Part shown: one piece after another, positions 1 through 8,882 of the stretch
How the letters are laid out: each line of letters opens with the position of its first letter
How positions within the stretch are numbered: position 1 is the stretch's first letter
Origin: Acrocarpospora catenulata
GTDB lineage: Bacteria; Actinomycetota; Actinomycetes; Streptosporangiales; Streptosporangiaceae
Direction: 5' to 3'
DNA length: 64,000 nt
Assembly (NCBI RefSeq): GCF_018476525.1
Contig: NZ_JAHCST010000040.1
Coordinates: forward strand, 19,545-83,544
Notes under the pieces: model-generated
Seen by the model: only the letters and a program-made list of their open reading frames with translations
Told to the model about the DNA's origin: nothing
Database searches by the model: none
Made by a program: the position numbers and the translations under genes

Positions 1-1
1 C

Positions 2-652
2 GGCGCCGTACTGGCCAACGGCACCGTGCCCGGCGCCCCCGAGCTCACCGAGGCCCAACTCCGCGCCGCCGTCGAGGAGGCCGCCTGGTACGGCCGGCAT
101 GTGGCCGCCCACGCGCACGGCGCCGAGGGCATCAAACGGGCCATCCTGGCCGGCGTGCGCTCCATCGAGCACGCCTGCTTCCTCGACGACGAGGGCATCC
201 AGCTCATGCTGGACCACGGCACCTACCTCTCCGCCGACATCTGGTGGGCCGACTGGATCACCGAGGTCGGCCCCTCCCAGGGGTACGACGCCGAACAACT
301 CCGCAAGAACGACGAGACCGCCGAAGCTCAGCGCATCGCCTTCGCCAAGGCCGTCCAGGCGGGGGTCCTCATCGGCTTCGGCACCGACGCCGGAGGCTTC
401 CCCCACGGTCTCCAGGCCCGCCAGCTCGCCACCATGGTCGAGTACGGCATGACCCCCCTCGACGCCATCCGCGCCGCCACCCTGACCAGCGCGGAGTGCA
501 TGGGCTGGGAGGACAGAGTGGGCTCCCTCACCCCAGGCCGCTACGCCGACCTCATCGCCATCCCCGGCCCCCTAGACATCCTGAAATTTCAGGACGTGTG
601 CTTCGTAATGAAGGGCGGAACCGTGGTCAAGCACCTCCCGGCCCGTCCGTGA
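2..652 (+). CDS. Metal-dependent amidohydrolase, C-terminal part (5' end outside window)
   Basis: The frame is open from the first bases of the window, so the gene starts upstream; about 216 residues are visible. The HAHG motif, the following SIEHA motif and the later GTDAG motif are the metal-binding histidines and catalytic aspartate region of the amidohydrolase superfamily. The pattern AATLTSAECMGW followed by GSLTPGRYADLIAI is the usual C-terminal closing of imidazolonepropionase/prolidase-like members (cyclic imidate or Xaa-Pro hydrolases, cytosolic). Substrate cannot be told. A DMT exporter gene follows 76 bp downstream on the same strand. Confidence 0.85.
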   Translation, partial: GAVLANGTVPGAPELTEAQLRAAVEEAAWYGRHVAAHAHGAEGIKRAILAGVRSIEHACFLDDEGIQLMLDHGTYLSADIWWADWITEVGPSQGYDAEQLRKNDETAEAQRIAFAKAVQAGVLIGFGTDAGGFPHGLQARQLATMVEYGMTPLDAIRAATLTSAECMGWEDRVGSLTPGRYADLIAIPGPLDILKFQDVCFVMKGGTVVKHLPARP

Positions 653-728
653 CCGCCTTCATAGGTGCGTCCGTGAGTGCGTTCGTGATCTCGCCCGTAA
701 CCTCTGACCCCGCCCGTGAGCTCTCCCC

Positions 729-1658
729 ATGAGCCGTAGCTACCTGGCGGGCATCGCCGCCCTGGTCGGCGTCACCGCCATCTGGGGTTCCACGTTCCCG
801 CTGACCAAGGACCTCCTGCTCCGCCTCCCGGTCGCCGACCTGTTCGCCGTACGGTTCGCGCTGGCGGCGGCCACCCTGCTCGCCCTCCGCCCCCGCGCCC
901 TGCGCGGCCTGCCCCGGCGCACCTGGCTGACCGGGGTGGCCCTCGGCCTGGTCTACGGGGCCGCCCTGCTGGTGCAGACCTTCGCCCTGATCGAGCTGCC
1001 CTCATCGGTCTCGGGATTCGTGACCGGCTCGTACCTGGTGATGACACCGCTGCTGGCCCTGCTCTGGACCCGGGTGGCCCCCTCCCGCCGCACCTGGTCC
1101 GCGGTGGCCCTGGCCACCGCCGGAATGGCGGCTTTCACCCTGCTCAGCGGCCCAGGCGGCGCAGGCGCGATCGCGGCGGGCCCGGTGCTGCTCACGCTGT
1201 TCTCCGCACTCCTGTACGCGCTGCACATCGTGGCCCTCGGCCGCTGGTCCATCCCGGCCGAGGCGTACCCCCTGTCAGTGATCCAGATCCTCACCCTGAC
1301 CGCCATCACCGGCCTGTCCGCCACCCCCGGCGGCATCGCCCTGCCCACCTCGCCCGGCGACTGGGCCGGGGTGCTCTACCTGGCCACCATCGCCGGAGCG
1401 CTCACCTTCCTGGCCCAGACCTGGGCCCAGGCCCACGTTCCCCCCACCGCCGCCGCCGTCCTCATCTCCGCCGAACCCCTCTGGGCCACCGCCTTCGCCG
1501 CGACCCTGTACGCCGAGCCCGTCACCTGGCCGGTCCTGATCGGCGGCGCCTGCGTCATCACCGCCATGATCCTGGTCGCCTGGCCGGGCCGGGAGACCCC
1601 CGGCCGACCCCCCGAGGAGCCCGCGTCGACCGGCGCCGGAACCCGCACTCGCTCTTGA
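729..1658 (+). CDS. DMT-superfamily (EamA) transporter
   Basis: The 309-residue protein is almost entirely hydrophobic, with about ten predicted membrane helices arranged as two EamA repeats. Each repeat starts with a typical signature: GVTAIWGSTFPL near residues 13-24, and the second half from about residue 150. The last 20 residues are a charged, proline-rich cytoplasmic tail. Family members export small metabolites such as amino acids or drugs; the substrate is unknown. The ATG at 729 follows a short purine-poor leader, and the gene may be read with the upstream amidohydrolase. Confidence 0.88.
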   Translation: MSRSYLAGIAALVGVTAIWGSTFPLTKDLLLRLPVADLFAVRFALAAATLLALRPRALRGLPRRTWLTGVALGLVYGAALLVQTFALIELPSSVSGFVTGSYLVMTPLLALLWTRVAPSRRTWSAVALATAGMAAFTLLSGPGGAGAIAAGPVLLTLFSALLYALHIVALGRWSIPAEAYPLSVIQILTLTAITGLSATPGGIALPTSPGDWAGVLYLATIAGALTFLAQTWAQAHVPPTAAAVLISAEPLWATAFAATLYAEPVTWPVLIGGACVITAMILVAWPGRETPGRPPEEPASTGAGTRTRS

Positions 1659-1807
1659 TCTACTCGAGACCCCGGGGAGGTGATGAAGTGGCCGCTGAGG
1701 GCGCTGTTTCGCGGTAATGTCTGGCCGCGTGGCGCGTCCATGCGGCCCTGTTTTCCGCTGTGTACCTGGAAGCGGGCTGCGCTTAGTCTGAACTCATCCG
1801 GCAATGC

Positions 1808-3013
1808 ATGGAGTCTCCAGTGCCCGAGATTTTCGATGTCGCCGTCGTCGGCGGTGGGGTGATCGGCAGCGCGGTCGCCTACGACCTCAGCGCCGCAGGG
1901 CAGAGTGTGATCCTGTTCGACGCGGCCGAGGACCTCGGTCTTGCCGCCTCGGACGCGGCCATGGGCGGCATCCTCACCCAGACCGAGATGGCCTGCCTCG
2001 GCCCGCTGAGCACCGTCATCCGCCGCAGCCGCGACATCTACGAGCCGTGGCTCGACAGGCTCCAGCACGCCACCGGCCAGGAGGTGCACGTCCTGGAGGG
2101 CGGCGACATCCAGGTCGCCCTGGACCGCCAGGAGATGGACCGGCTGCACACCGAGATGGCGCCGAAGTGGCTGCAGGCGCCCTTCGAGGTGCGCGAGCTC
2201 ACCGCCGCCGAGGCCAGGGAGCTGGAGCCGCTGCTCAGCGACCAGGTGGTGGGCGGCTTCCTGCTCCGTGAGGAACTGGCACTGGACCCGCGCGAGCTGA
2301 TGGTCGCGCTCCGCGGCGCGCTGGCCCGCTCCACCGCCGAGGTCCGGGTCGCCACCCGGGTCGCCCACGTCCGGTCCGGCCCCGGACACGCCGAAGTCGA
2401 ACTGAGCGACGGCTCCGTCATCGAGGCCGGGACCGTGGTGGTCGCCGCGGGACACCAGAGCGGCAGGCTGCTGCCCGCGCTGGCCGATCTGATCTTCCCC
2501 ATCAAGGGCGAGGCGTTCGACCTGCGCCCGCCGGGCTACACCACCTACCCGCTCAACCACCACGTGTTCGCCGAGATCACCTATGGCGACGAGCGGGGGT
2601 ATCCGTACCTGGTGCCGCGCCACGACGGCCGCGTGGCGGCCGGGGTGACCTACGAGGAGCACGTCCACGACGACGCGCCCACCCCGAAGGGCCGGGACTC
2701 GATCCGCGCCTGGACGAGCACGCTCATGCCGGCCACGGCCGACTGGCCGTTGGAGCGGCACTGGGCGGGCCTGCGTCCCGCCTCCCCCGACCACATCCCG
2801 GTCATCGGTTACCTGGACGAGCACCGGCGGCTGCTGGCCGCCACCGGCCACTCCGGCCTCGGGGTGACGCTGGCACCGGTCACCGCCGAGATGGTCGCCG
2901 GCCTGGTGCTCGGGAGCACCGGGGCGGAGAGGCTGGAGGAGCGGCTGTACATCTGCCGCCCCGGCCGCACGTTCAACTCGGCGGAGCTGACGCCAGCGCC
3001 CACAGTTCGTTGA
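1808..3013 (+). CDS. FAD-dependent oxidoreductase, DAO (glycine/D-amino acid oxidase) family
   Basis: A 401-residue flavoprotein. The N-terminal dinucleotide-binding motif VVGGGVIGSAVAYDL (about residues 13-27) binds the ADP part of FAD. The C-terminal block GLRPASPDHIPVIGY and then ATGHSGLGVTLAP is the conserved FAD-closing region of the DAO family. These enzymes oxidise primary or secondary amines such as glycine, sarcosine or proline derivatives. A GTG at 1820 in the same frame is an alternative start. The 3' end overlaps by 41 bp the convergent gene that ends at 2973, so the two transcripts meet tail to tail. Confidence 0.87.
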   Translation: MESPVPEIFDVAVVGGGVIGSAVAYDLSAAGQSVILFDAAEDLGLAASDAAMGGILTQTEMACLGPLSTVIRRSRDIYEPWLDRLQHATGQEVHVLEGGDIQVALDRQEMDRLHTEMAPKWLQAPFEVRELTAAEARELEPLLSDQVVGGFLLREELALDPRELMVALRGALARSTAEVRVATRVAHVRSGPGHAEVELSDGSVIEAGTVVVAAGHQSGRLLPALADLIFPIKGEAFDLRPPGYTTYPLNHHVFAEITYGDERGYPYLVPRHDGRVAAGVTYEEHVHDDAPTPKGRDSIRAWTSTLMPATADWPLERHWAGLRPASPDHIPVIGYLDEHRRLLAATGHSGLGVTLAPVTAEMVAGLVLGSTGAERLEERLYICRPGRTFNSAELTPAPTVR

Positions 3014-3935
3014 ACCGGTCGCTGCGCCGGCGTACCCGCGGCTGCTCCAGGATCAGCAGGGTACGGACGAACGTGTGGGTGATCAGCTCGCCCACCGCCT
3101 GGGTGCTGGACGGCATGATCTCGTAGCTGACCACGCCGTCGAAGACGATGAAGTCGTCCACGCCCAGGGCCGTGCTGAGCCGGTCCGCGGTGAGCACCCG
3201 GACGTGCACGCCCGCCTCGCTGTGCATCCGGATGATCTCCCGGAACGTATCCGACTTCAGCCGTTTCGGGTCATCCACGTAGAAGATACGGCGGATGGCC
3301 ACCCCGGCTCTGACCCGCTCCCGCTGGATCTCCAGGTACCGCTGGCCCGCATCGGTGGTCCAGAATCCGCCGGTGAACTCGCCGGGACCCTGGTCCACCA
3401 CCGCCAGGCTGAGCGCGTCGATGCTGCTCTCCGCGTTCCTGGCCAGCCCGAGCAGCCAGTCCCGGTCCTCGCCCTCGTAGGTGACGTCGCCCTCGCCCAG
3501 CTCGCGCAGGAGAATCGAGATCCGTTCGACCTCGCTCTGCGCGAACTTCTGCACCAGGGTGGGCATGTCCCCGTCCACCCTGGTGGCGTTCCGCACCAGC
3601 TGGGTCACCAGGTCGATCTGCACCGCGGACTGCTCGACCAGGGCGAACAGCTCGGATGCCTCGTCGATCCGGGCCAGCCCGTCGCGCAGCTCGCGCCGGA
3701 TGGCGTCATTCTGCTTCTCCAGCGCGATCAGATGCTGCACCACGAACGCCACCGAGGCGGTGAACAGGGAGATGAGGATGCTGAACGCCTTCTGATCTTC
3801 CAGGCTGTCGCTCTGGAACAACTCCGCCAGCCCCCATGCCGCGAGGCCGAAGAAGAAGCTGATCAGGATCTTTATCAGCGAGGGGTTGAGGATGTCGACG
3901 TCGAACCTGGGCTTCTGCGGCTTCTGCTCGGGCAT
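2973..3935 (-). CDS. Two-TM membrane protein with coiled coil and PLD-like C-terminal region, last gene of SCO252x operon
   Basis: A 320-residue protein. Residues about 16-37 and 46-68 are two membrane segments separated by a short acidic loop. A charged helical region follows (about 70-140), then a globular C-terminal half with alternating beta strands (GVAIRRIFYVDDP, GVHVRVLTADR, DFIVFDGVVSYEI) that resembles phospholipase D-like folds. I see no HKD catalytic motif, so it may be a degenerate, non-catalytic member. It starts 16 bp after the SCO2521-like gene and is clearly in the same operon. Function is unknown; the layout suggests a membrane anchor or effector for the upstream gene products (inference). 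Confidence 0.65.
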   Translation of the reverse strand: MPEQKPQKPRFDVDILNPSLIKILISFFFGLAAWGLAELFQSDSLEDQKAFSILISLFTASVAFVVQHLIALEKQNDAIRRELRDGLARIDEASELFALVEQSAVQIDLVTQLVRNATRVDGDMPTLVQKFAQSEVERISILLRELGEGDVTYEGEDRDWLLGLARNAESSIDALSLAVVDQGPGEFTGGFWTTDAGQRYLEIQRERVRAGVAIRRIFYVDDPKRLKSDTFREIIRMHSEAGVHVRVLTADRLSTALGVDDFIVFDGVVSYEIMPSSTQAVGELITHTFVRTLLILEQPRVRRRSDRFNELWALASAPPS

Positions 3936-3951
3936 GAGTCATCCATCCGTC

Positions 3952-4875
3952 TCAAACGGGATTTGTCTCGCGCAGGAGTAAGGCCAGCGTGTTGACCGCG
4001 AACTGGTCGCGGACCCGCTCGACCAGGGACTGCCACTGCCGGGTGAAGCCGGGAGCCAGCTCCAGGCTCTCCCACAGCGGGGCAAGCGACGGGTGGATCC
4101 GCGCGCCGGGCATCCACAGGTGCAACAGTGCGTCCACGGCGGGAGCGAGCCGGGCCGACACCTCGGCCCTGGGGGCCGCGCCGATGCGCGCCCGCTCCAC
4201 GATGACCAGCAGCGTGGTCAGCAGCCAGTCGTGCAGCGCCAGATCCTCACACAGGTCCAGGACGGCGGTGCTGAACTCGCCCTCATAGGTGATCCGGACC
4301 CGCCGCTCCACGCCCTCGCCGAGCACGAAGCGCACCCCCGGCTCGCCGGAGGCGGCGACCCAGCGCAGCCGGGTCTGCGTGCTGCGGAACGGCGAGGCGC
4401 GGTCCAGCGACTCGGCGGCCTGGACCGTGTCCATCAGCCGGTCGCTGATGGAACCGACGTCCAGGTGCTCTCCGGGGAGGCCGAACGCCAGGAACCCGTC
4501 GGCCAGATCCGCCGCCGCGGCCTTGCCCAGCACCTCGATCACGCCCGGTCTGGCCAGGTAGTGCGACCACGGCAGCCGGTGGCCGGTCTCGGCCTTGGTC
4601 ACCCGTACGTACGAGGAGCTCTGCACCACCCGGCCGCCGGTGATCGAGCACCGGGAGACCACCGTGCCGACGCCGCGGATCTTGGCCTGGGCGGCCGACG
4701 GGAGCAGGCAGTCCACGCCGGTGAGCAGGTCGGGGGAGAGGGCATGCAGGATCGGCCGCCGGGAGATCCGCACCCGCTCGCCGGCCAGCAGCCCGAGCAC
4801 CGACGACAGGTCGCTCTCCGGGACCTCGGCCGAGTTCTGCAGCAGACCCGTCCGGACTTCCCCCATGATCAGCAT
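3952..4875 (-). CDS. SCO2521-family protein of unknown function
   Basis: The 307-residue protein begins MLIMGEVRTGLLQNS and has no signal peptide or membrane segment. I recognise it by sequence and order as the family named after Streptomyces coelicolor SCO2521, which occurs with SCO2522-SCO2524 relatives in many actinobacteria. No catalytic motif can be pointed out. The start may be the second ATG at 4866. It lies 31 bp after the SCO2522-like gene and 16 bp before the membrane protein gene, all on the minus strand. Family assignment is from memory and should be confirmed by HMM search. Confidence 0.75.
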   Translation of the reverse strand: MLIMGEVRTGLLQNSAEVPESDLSSVLGLLAGERVRISRRPILHALSPDLLTGVDCLLPSAAQAKIRGVGTVVSRCSITGGRVVQSSSYVRVTKAETGHRLPWSHYLARPGVIEVLGKAAAADLADGFLAFGLPGEHLDVGSISDRLMDTVQAAESLDRASPFRSTQTRLRWVAASGEPGVRFVLGEGVERRVRITYEGEFSTAVLDLCEDLALHDWLLTTLLVIVERARIGAAPRAEVSARLAPAVDALLHLWMPGARIHPSLAPLWESLELAPGFTRQWQSLVERVRDQFAVNTLALLLRETNPV

Positions 4876-4906
4876 GTCGCCTCCGGGCGTCCGCGGCTCA
4901 GAGCAA

Positions 4907-5851
4907 TCAGAGAAAGACGTAGGAGACGCGGTCGACGAGCTGCTCCGCCAGTCGCAACCTTTCGTCGGCGCTGCGCTCCTGGACCTGGCCGAGCACCTCC
5001 GGATCCACCGACACCTGGCTGAGAATGGTCCGCACCGCCAGCTCCACCTGGAGGAACCGGGTGGAGAGGACCGACATGGTGGTGTAGGCGCTGAACGGCG
5101 TGGCCGCCGGATTCAGCCGCACCACGGGCGGCAGCTCGTCCCAGTCCGCCGGAAAGGCGTCTCCGGCGGACACCGGCTGGACCGGCAGTTCCCCCTCGTT
5201 GCGCAGCAGCCCGAGCCGGAGCAGCTGCCACACCGACGCCAGGAACGGGCACGACCAGACCCGGCCGTCCGGCCCGTCCTTCCACAGCTCGACGTCCACG
5301 AAGATGGAGTGCCCGCGCTTGGCGTTCTGGCTCGGCGGCTCCCAGCGCAGCGGGCCGCGCATCGCCTGCCCCGATCTGGGCATGGGGGACCGGACGCCGT
5401 TGGCCAGCCACCCGGTCTCGCTGGTGGAACGCCGCCAGCCCCGGGTGTCCGGCGGCGGGTCGGGAACCAGCCGGTCCGCCACCAGCTTGGCCAGCGGAAC
5501 CCCGTCGGCCGACACACAGGCCGACTCTCTGGCCAGGTAGTCGATGGTCAGGCCGTTGTCGTCGGCGGCCTTCCTGATCATCGGCACCACCTCGGCCGGG
5601 GTGCTGAACCGGCCGAAGCAGTCGTCGATCAGGAAACAGGTGCTGACCCTGGCCCGGCCGCCGGGCACCCGGGCCCGCCAGTCCCGCCTGACCGTCTCCA
5701 GCCAGGGGGTGACCAGGGCGAACTGCTCACGGAGCCGGTCCGCCCCGAGTTGGTAATCCTCCAGGTACAGGTGTCCGACCTCGACCGAGACGTGGGACAG
5801 CGGCGCTGACTTGATCTGGCGTTCCGCCGTCACCTCGCTGAAGGTCGTCAC
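4907..5851 (-). CDS. SCO2522-family protein of unknown function
   Basis: A 314-residue soluble protein with the opening SAPLSHVSVEVGHLYLEDY typical of the SCO2522 family. Near residues 85-120 there is a stretch CFLIDDCFGRFSTPAEVVPMIRK, and later SIFVDVELWKDGPDG. No known catalytic signature is visible. The start codon overlaps the stop of the P-loop gene by 4 bp (ATGA), indicating translational coupling, so stoichiometric interaction with the P-loop protein is plausible (inference). Confidence 0.75.
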   Translation of the reverse strand: MTTFSEVTAERQIKSAPLSHVSVEVGHLYLEDYQLGADRLREQFALVTPWLETVRRDWRARVPGGRARVSTCFLIDDCFGRFSTPAEVVPMIRKAADDNGLTIDYLARESACVSADGVPLAKLVADRLVPDPPPDTRGWRRSTSETGWLANGVRSPMPRSGQAMRGPLRWEPPSQNAKRGHSIFVDVELWKDGPDGRVWSCPFLASVWQLLRLGLLRNEGELPVQPVSAGDAFPADWDELPPVVRLNPAATPFSAYTTMSVLSTRFLQVELAVRTILSQVSVDPEVLGQVQERSADERLRLAEQLVDRVSYVFL

Positions 5852-6762
5852 AAGCCCTCCCAGGCGGCGTCATCGACGATCTTCTTGGCCAGCTCGTCGA
5901 AGGCCACCACGGTCTCCACGTTGGCGATCATGGTGCCCTGCACGTCCTCGTCGGTGATCAGTTGCTCCCGCCACTGGAGCACCGGGTCCAGCGGAACCTT
6001 GCCCAGCATCGAGGTGCGCCCGACGCCGTGCCGGGAGGCCAGTTCGCGCAGCTCCCGGTCGAACTCGCTCAGCCAGGTCTTCTGGGTGTCCCGCAGGCCG
6101 TCCAGTTCGGCCGCGCCCGGGTCCAGCACGGCGGTGCGGACGAACCGGATGCGGTCCGCCAGCAAGGCCCGGTGGTGGCCGTGCGCCTCGCCCGCGTCCA
6201 GCAGGCCGTGGGTGCCGGTGACCAGGCCGTCGGCGGCGAGGATGTGCTGCCTGGTCCAGCGGTGGAAGACCAGCCAGCGACAGGGGATCTTGGGCAGCCG
6301 CGCGGTGGCGGCCAGCGCCAGCAGCGCCGCGTGCGAACGCCCGGCGCTCAGGTCGACCATGACCAGGTCGAACTGCTCCTGCAGCTTGGCGAACAGGCGG
6401 ACGCAGCGTTCCACCATCTCGCCCTCGAAGGTGGGGAACTCAGCGCCGCCCTCGTCGCCGGGGAAGAGCACCATCTGCCCGGCTCCAGGCGGCTTGCTGC
6501 GCAGCGCGTCCCGGTCCGACTCGACCCACACGTCGATCCGGGTGGGCTCGGCGATCTCGCCTTCCAGGTAGCGGTGCAGGCCGCCCTTGAGGGTCCCGCG
6601 CGCGGCGCCGGACACCCGGAAGATGGCGCCGACCGTGGGCGAGCCGAAGTCGAAGTCCAGATAGCAGACGTCCTGGCCCTGCAGCGCCCGCCGGTAGACG
6701 ATGTTGCTGCTGGTCACCGAGCGCCCGGTGCCACCCTTGTCGGAGATGGCGAACACCAGCAT
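5848..6762 (-). CDS. SCO2523-family variant P-loop NTPase (ParA/MinD-like)
   Basis: A 304-residue protein of the ParA/MipZ/MinD fold. Residues 8-15 are DKGGTGRS: the deviant Walker A (KGGxGKS/T) with the signature lysine K9 kept but the second lysine replaced by arginine R14. Strand 2 YLDFDFGSPTVG (34-45) is the switch I-like region and LVMVDLSAGRS (133-143) the Walker B strand. The family is known as a variant P-loop family, so ATP hydrolysis may be slow or absent; binding may act as a switch. It starts 2 bp after the SCO2524 stop and overlaps SCO2522 by 4 bp. Confidence 0.8.
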   Translation of the reverse strand: MLVFAISDKGGTGRSVTSSNIVYRRALQGQDVCYLDFDFGSPTVGAIFRVSGAARGTLKGGLHRYLEGEIAEPTRIDVWVESDRDALRSKPPGAGQMVLFPGDEGGAEFPTFEGEMVERCVRLFAKLQEQFDLVMVDLSAGRSHAALLALAATARLPKIPCRWLVFHRWTRQHILAADGLVTGTHGLLDAGEAHGHHRALLADRIRFVRTAVLDPGAAELDGLRDTQKTWLSEFDRELRELASRHGVGRTSMLGKVPLDPVLQWREQLITDEDVQGTMIANVETVVAFDELAKKIVDDAAWEGL

Positions 6763-6764
6763 CG

Positions 6765-8609
6765 TTACATCGCCTCCGAGGCGTTCTCGCGGGCCGCCGC
6801 GAGCCGGTCGAGTTCCAGCAGCGCCTCGTTGATCAGCGCCAGCGCGCTGGCCGGGCGCTCACTCATGATCGCTCGGGCCCGGGTGAGCCCGGCCGCCACC
6901 GTGGTGATGCTGGACTGCGCCCGCTGGCCGGGCTGGCGGGGCCGGATCACCTGCTCGCGGTTGAGCAGGTGCTCGGCCTCGGCGAGCAGCTCGCCGGTCA
7001 GGTCCACCAGCTGCTGGCTGCGCAGCGGCGACTCGCGCGAGGTCAGGGCGATGGTGACCAGGAACTCCACGACGCGCTCGGTGAAGTACCAGGAGACCTC
7101 GGACTGGGACTCGCTCACCTCGGCGTAGACGTTGGAGGCGTCGTCCCAGAGGCCCTTCAGCGGCAGCCGGAAGAAACGGCGCTCCTCGATGTGGTCCCAG
7201 ATCTGGTCGGCCAGGCTGTGCAGGCGCTCCCTGGTCCGGGTGCTCTGGGCGATCGAGGCCACCCAGATGGTCCGCTTCAGCAACGTGATCGCGAAGTCGG
7301 ACACCTGCCAGACCAGCTGGGGCCCGAGCTCCTCGCTGCCGACCAGAGTGACCTTGACCCCGGGATGGTGCAGCGCGACCGCACTGCGGTCGGTCGCCAC
7401 CGGGCGGCGGGTGATCCGGGCGCTCTTGGCCAGCTCCTCCAGCACCCCGGCCACCCGCCCGAGGTCCACGTCGCCGGCCCGGGAGCGGACCAGGTACTGC
7501 ACCACCATGGCGGTGACGCCCAGGCTGTAGTAGTCGGACTCCTTGCCGTCCGTGGTCCGCCAGGGGATGTCCTCCAGCGGCCAGCGACCCTTGCCGAAGG
7601 TGGCGATGGTCCGCCAGTAGTTCTGGGTGATGTCCCAGCGGCGCTGCAGCGCGTTGGCCAGCTGCTGCTGATCGTCGTTGAGCAGACCGAGCACGCGGGT
7701 TCGTTCCGACCACAGGTCCACCAGGCCGACCAGCGCGTTCACGGTGAAGTAGAGGAAGGGATTCTCGGGGGCGACGCCCTTGGGCTGGATGCCCACCTGC
7801 AGGTCGGTCACCACCTCCGGCGCGTTCTGCACGATGCCCCAGGCCCAGCCGCACTCGAAGAGCAGGTTGGGGTTGTCCAGCTCCACCTGGGCGCCGGAGC
7901 CGATGGTCAGGTCGCGCAGGCCCGCCCGGACCTCCGAGAGGCTCTTCTGGAGTTCTTCCTGGATGCGGCGCTCATGCACCTTGGTCTGGTTGGCGGTCCT
8001 GAGCAGGGCCTTGCCCTGCGAGGAGCCCGGTTCGAACACGTTGACGGTGAAGCTGCGGAGCAGGCCGACCATGGCGGCCGACAGCCGGTTGCTGGCCCGG
8101 ACCTCCAGGTCGCTGATCTTCTGGTGCAGCTCCTCCCGCCTGACGCTGGACCGGAACACCTTGAGGAAACCGAGTGTGCCGAGCATCAGCGTGATGCTCA
8201 TCGAGTAGGAGTCGACCACGTCGAGGGCGCGCTGCTGTGGCGTGATCTCCTCGCCGGACTCCAGCGACAGGAAGTAGCTGCCGCCGGCGAAGATCGGGCG
8301 GCCGTCGGTGTCGGTGTAGGAGACCAGGTACTGGTCGATCAGGGCGAGCAGCCGTTTGGGGATCTCCACGCTGTCGCCCAGCTGGGTCAGCGAGTCCAGC
8401 ACGTCGTCGGAGGTGGCGTCCGGGGTGTCCAGCCGGAACTCGGGGAGCTCGGAGGCCGGGTACATGAAGCAGAGCAACTGCTCGGCGTCGGAGATGGAGT
8501 TGGAGCCGTGCCGGCCGCCCCAGTGCCAGTCCTTGTTCTTGTCCCGCAGCGAGGCCCGGACGGCGGCACTCCAGATCTCCAGGAGTTGCTGGCGTGGTTG
8601 CAGTTTCAC
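6765..8609 (-). CDS. SCO2524-family protein, first gene of the SCO252x operon
   Basis: The frame is open back to 8804, but I place the start at the GTG at 8609 (614 residues, KLQPRQQLLEIW opening). A strong Shine-Dalgarno AAGGGGG lies just upstream at 8614-8620, and the sequence before it turns AT-rich and non-coding. The protein is large and mostly helical, with SCO2524-type motifs such as DWHWGGRHGSNSISDAEQLL near residue 30. It has no signal peptide or clear membrane helices. It is the promoter-proximal gene of the five-gene operon, divergent from the hydroxyacid dehydrogenase at 8883. Function is unknown. Confidence 0.75.
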   Translation of the reverse strand: MKLQPRQQLLEIWSAAVRASLRDKNKDWHWGGRHGSNSISDAEQLLCFMYPASELPEFRLDTPDATSDDVLDSLTQLGDSVEIPKRLLALIDQYLVSYTDTDGRPIFAGGSYFLSLESGEEITPQQRALDVVDSYSMSITLMLGTLGFLKVFRSSVRREELHQKISDLEVRASNRLSAAMVGLLRSFTVNVFEPGSSQGKALLRTANQTKVHERRIQEELQKSLSEVRAGLRDLTIGSGAQVELDNPNLLFECGWAWGIVQNAPEVVTDLQVGIQPKGVAPENPFLYFTVNALVGLVDLWSERTRVLGLLNDDQQQLANALQRRWDITQNYWRTIATFGKGRWPLEDIPWRTTDGKESDYYSLGVTAMVVQYLVRSRAGDVDLGRVAGVLEELAKSARITRRPVATDRSAVALHHPGVKVTLVGSEELGPQLVWQVSDFAITLLKRTIWVASIAQSTRTRERLHSLADQIWDHIEERRFFRLPLKGLWDDASNVYAEVSESQSEVSWYFTERVVEFLVTIALTSRESPLRSQQLVDLTGELLAEAEHLLNREQVIRPRQPGQRAQSSITTVAAGLTRARAIMSERPASALALINEALLELDRLAAARENASEAM

Positions 8610-8882
8610 GCGGCCCCCTTGTACGAAGGCGCCGAAGCCTCCGGCGACAGTTTTCACATTTTGTCGATATGGGTGCGGCATTGCCCCGCAATCAATGCGC
8701 ACCAACAACGAGCTTAGCCCTATATCGCGGATTGTGGGGGGAGCGGTAAATAGGTGATGGGACGCGCCCGGCGTAGTCCGCCGACCAGCCACAGCTCGGT
8801 ACACTCGGTTCCGGGCGTATCCTTATGCCGGAGTCGGCGGCAGCCCAGCCTAAAACCGACATAGTTCTCGCGAAAGTACATT
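8610..8882. promoter_or_regulatory. Divergent promoter region between the SCO252x operon and the hydroxyacid dehydrogenase gene
   Basis: This 273-bp stretch has no convincing gene and contains AT-richer blocks than its surroundings (around 8651-8675, 8715-8760 and 8850-8882). It must carry the start signals for the minus-strand operon and the plus-strand gene at 8883. I cannot assign exact -35/-10 boxes with confidence. Confidence 0.5.

Noticed and set aside
3075..3995. A 306-codon plus-strand frame
   Set aside because: Antisense to the membrane protein gene that has clear transmembrane segments; His/Gly/Asp-rich shadow.
8610..8804. N-terminal extension of the SCO2524-like protein
   Set aside because: AT-rich, non-coding composition and a strong ribosome site before GTG 8609 favour the shorter protein.
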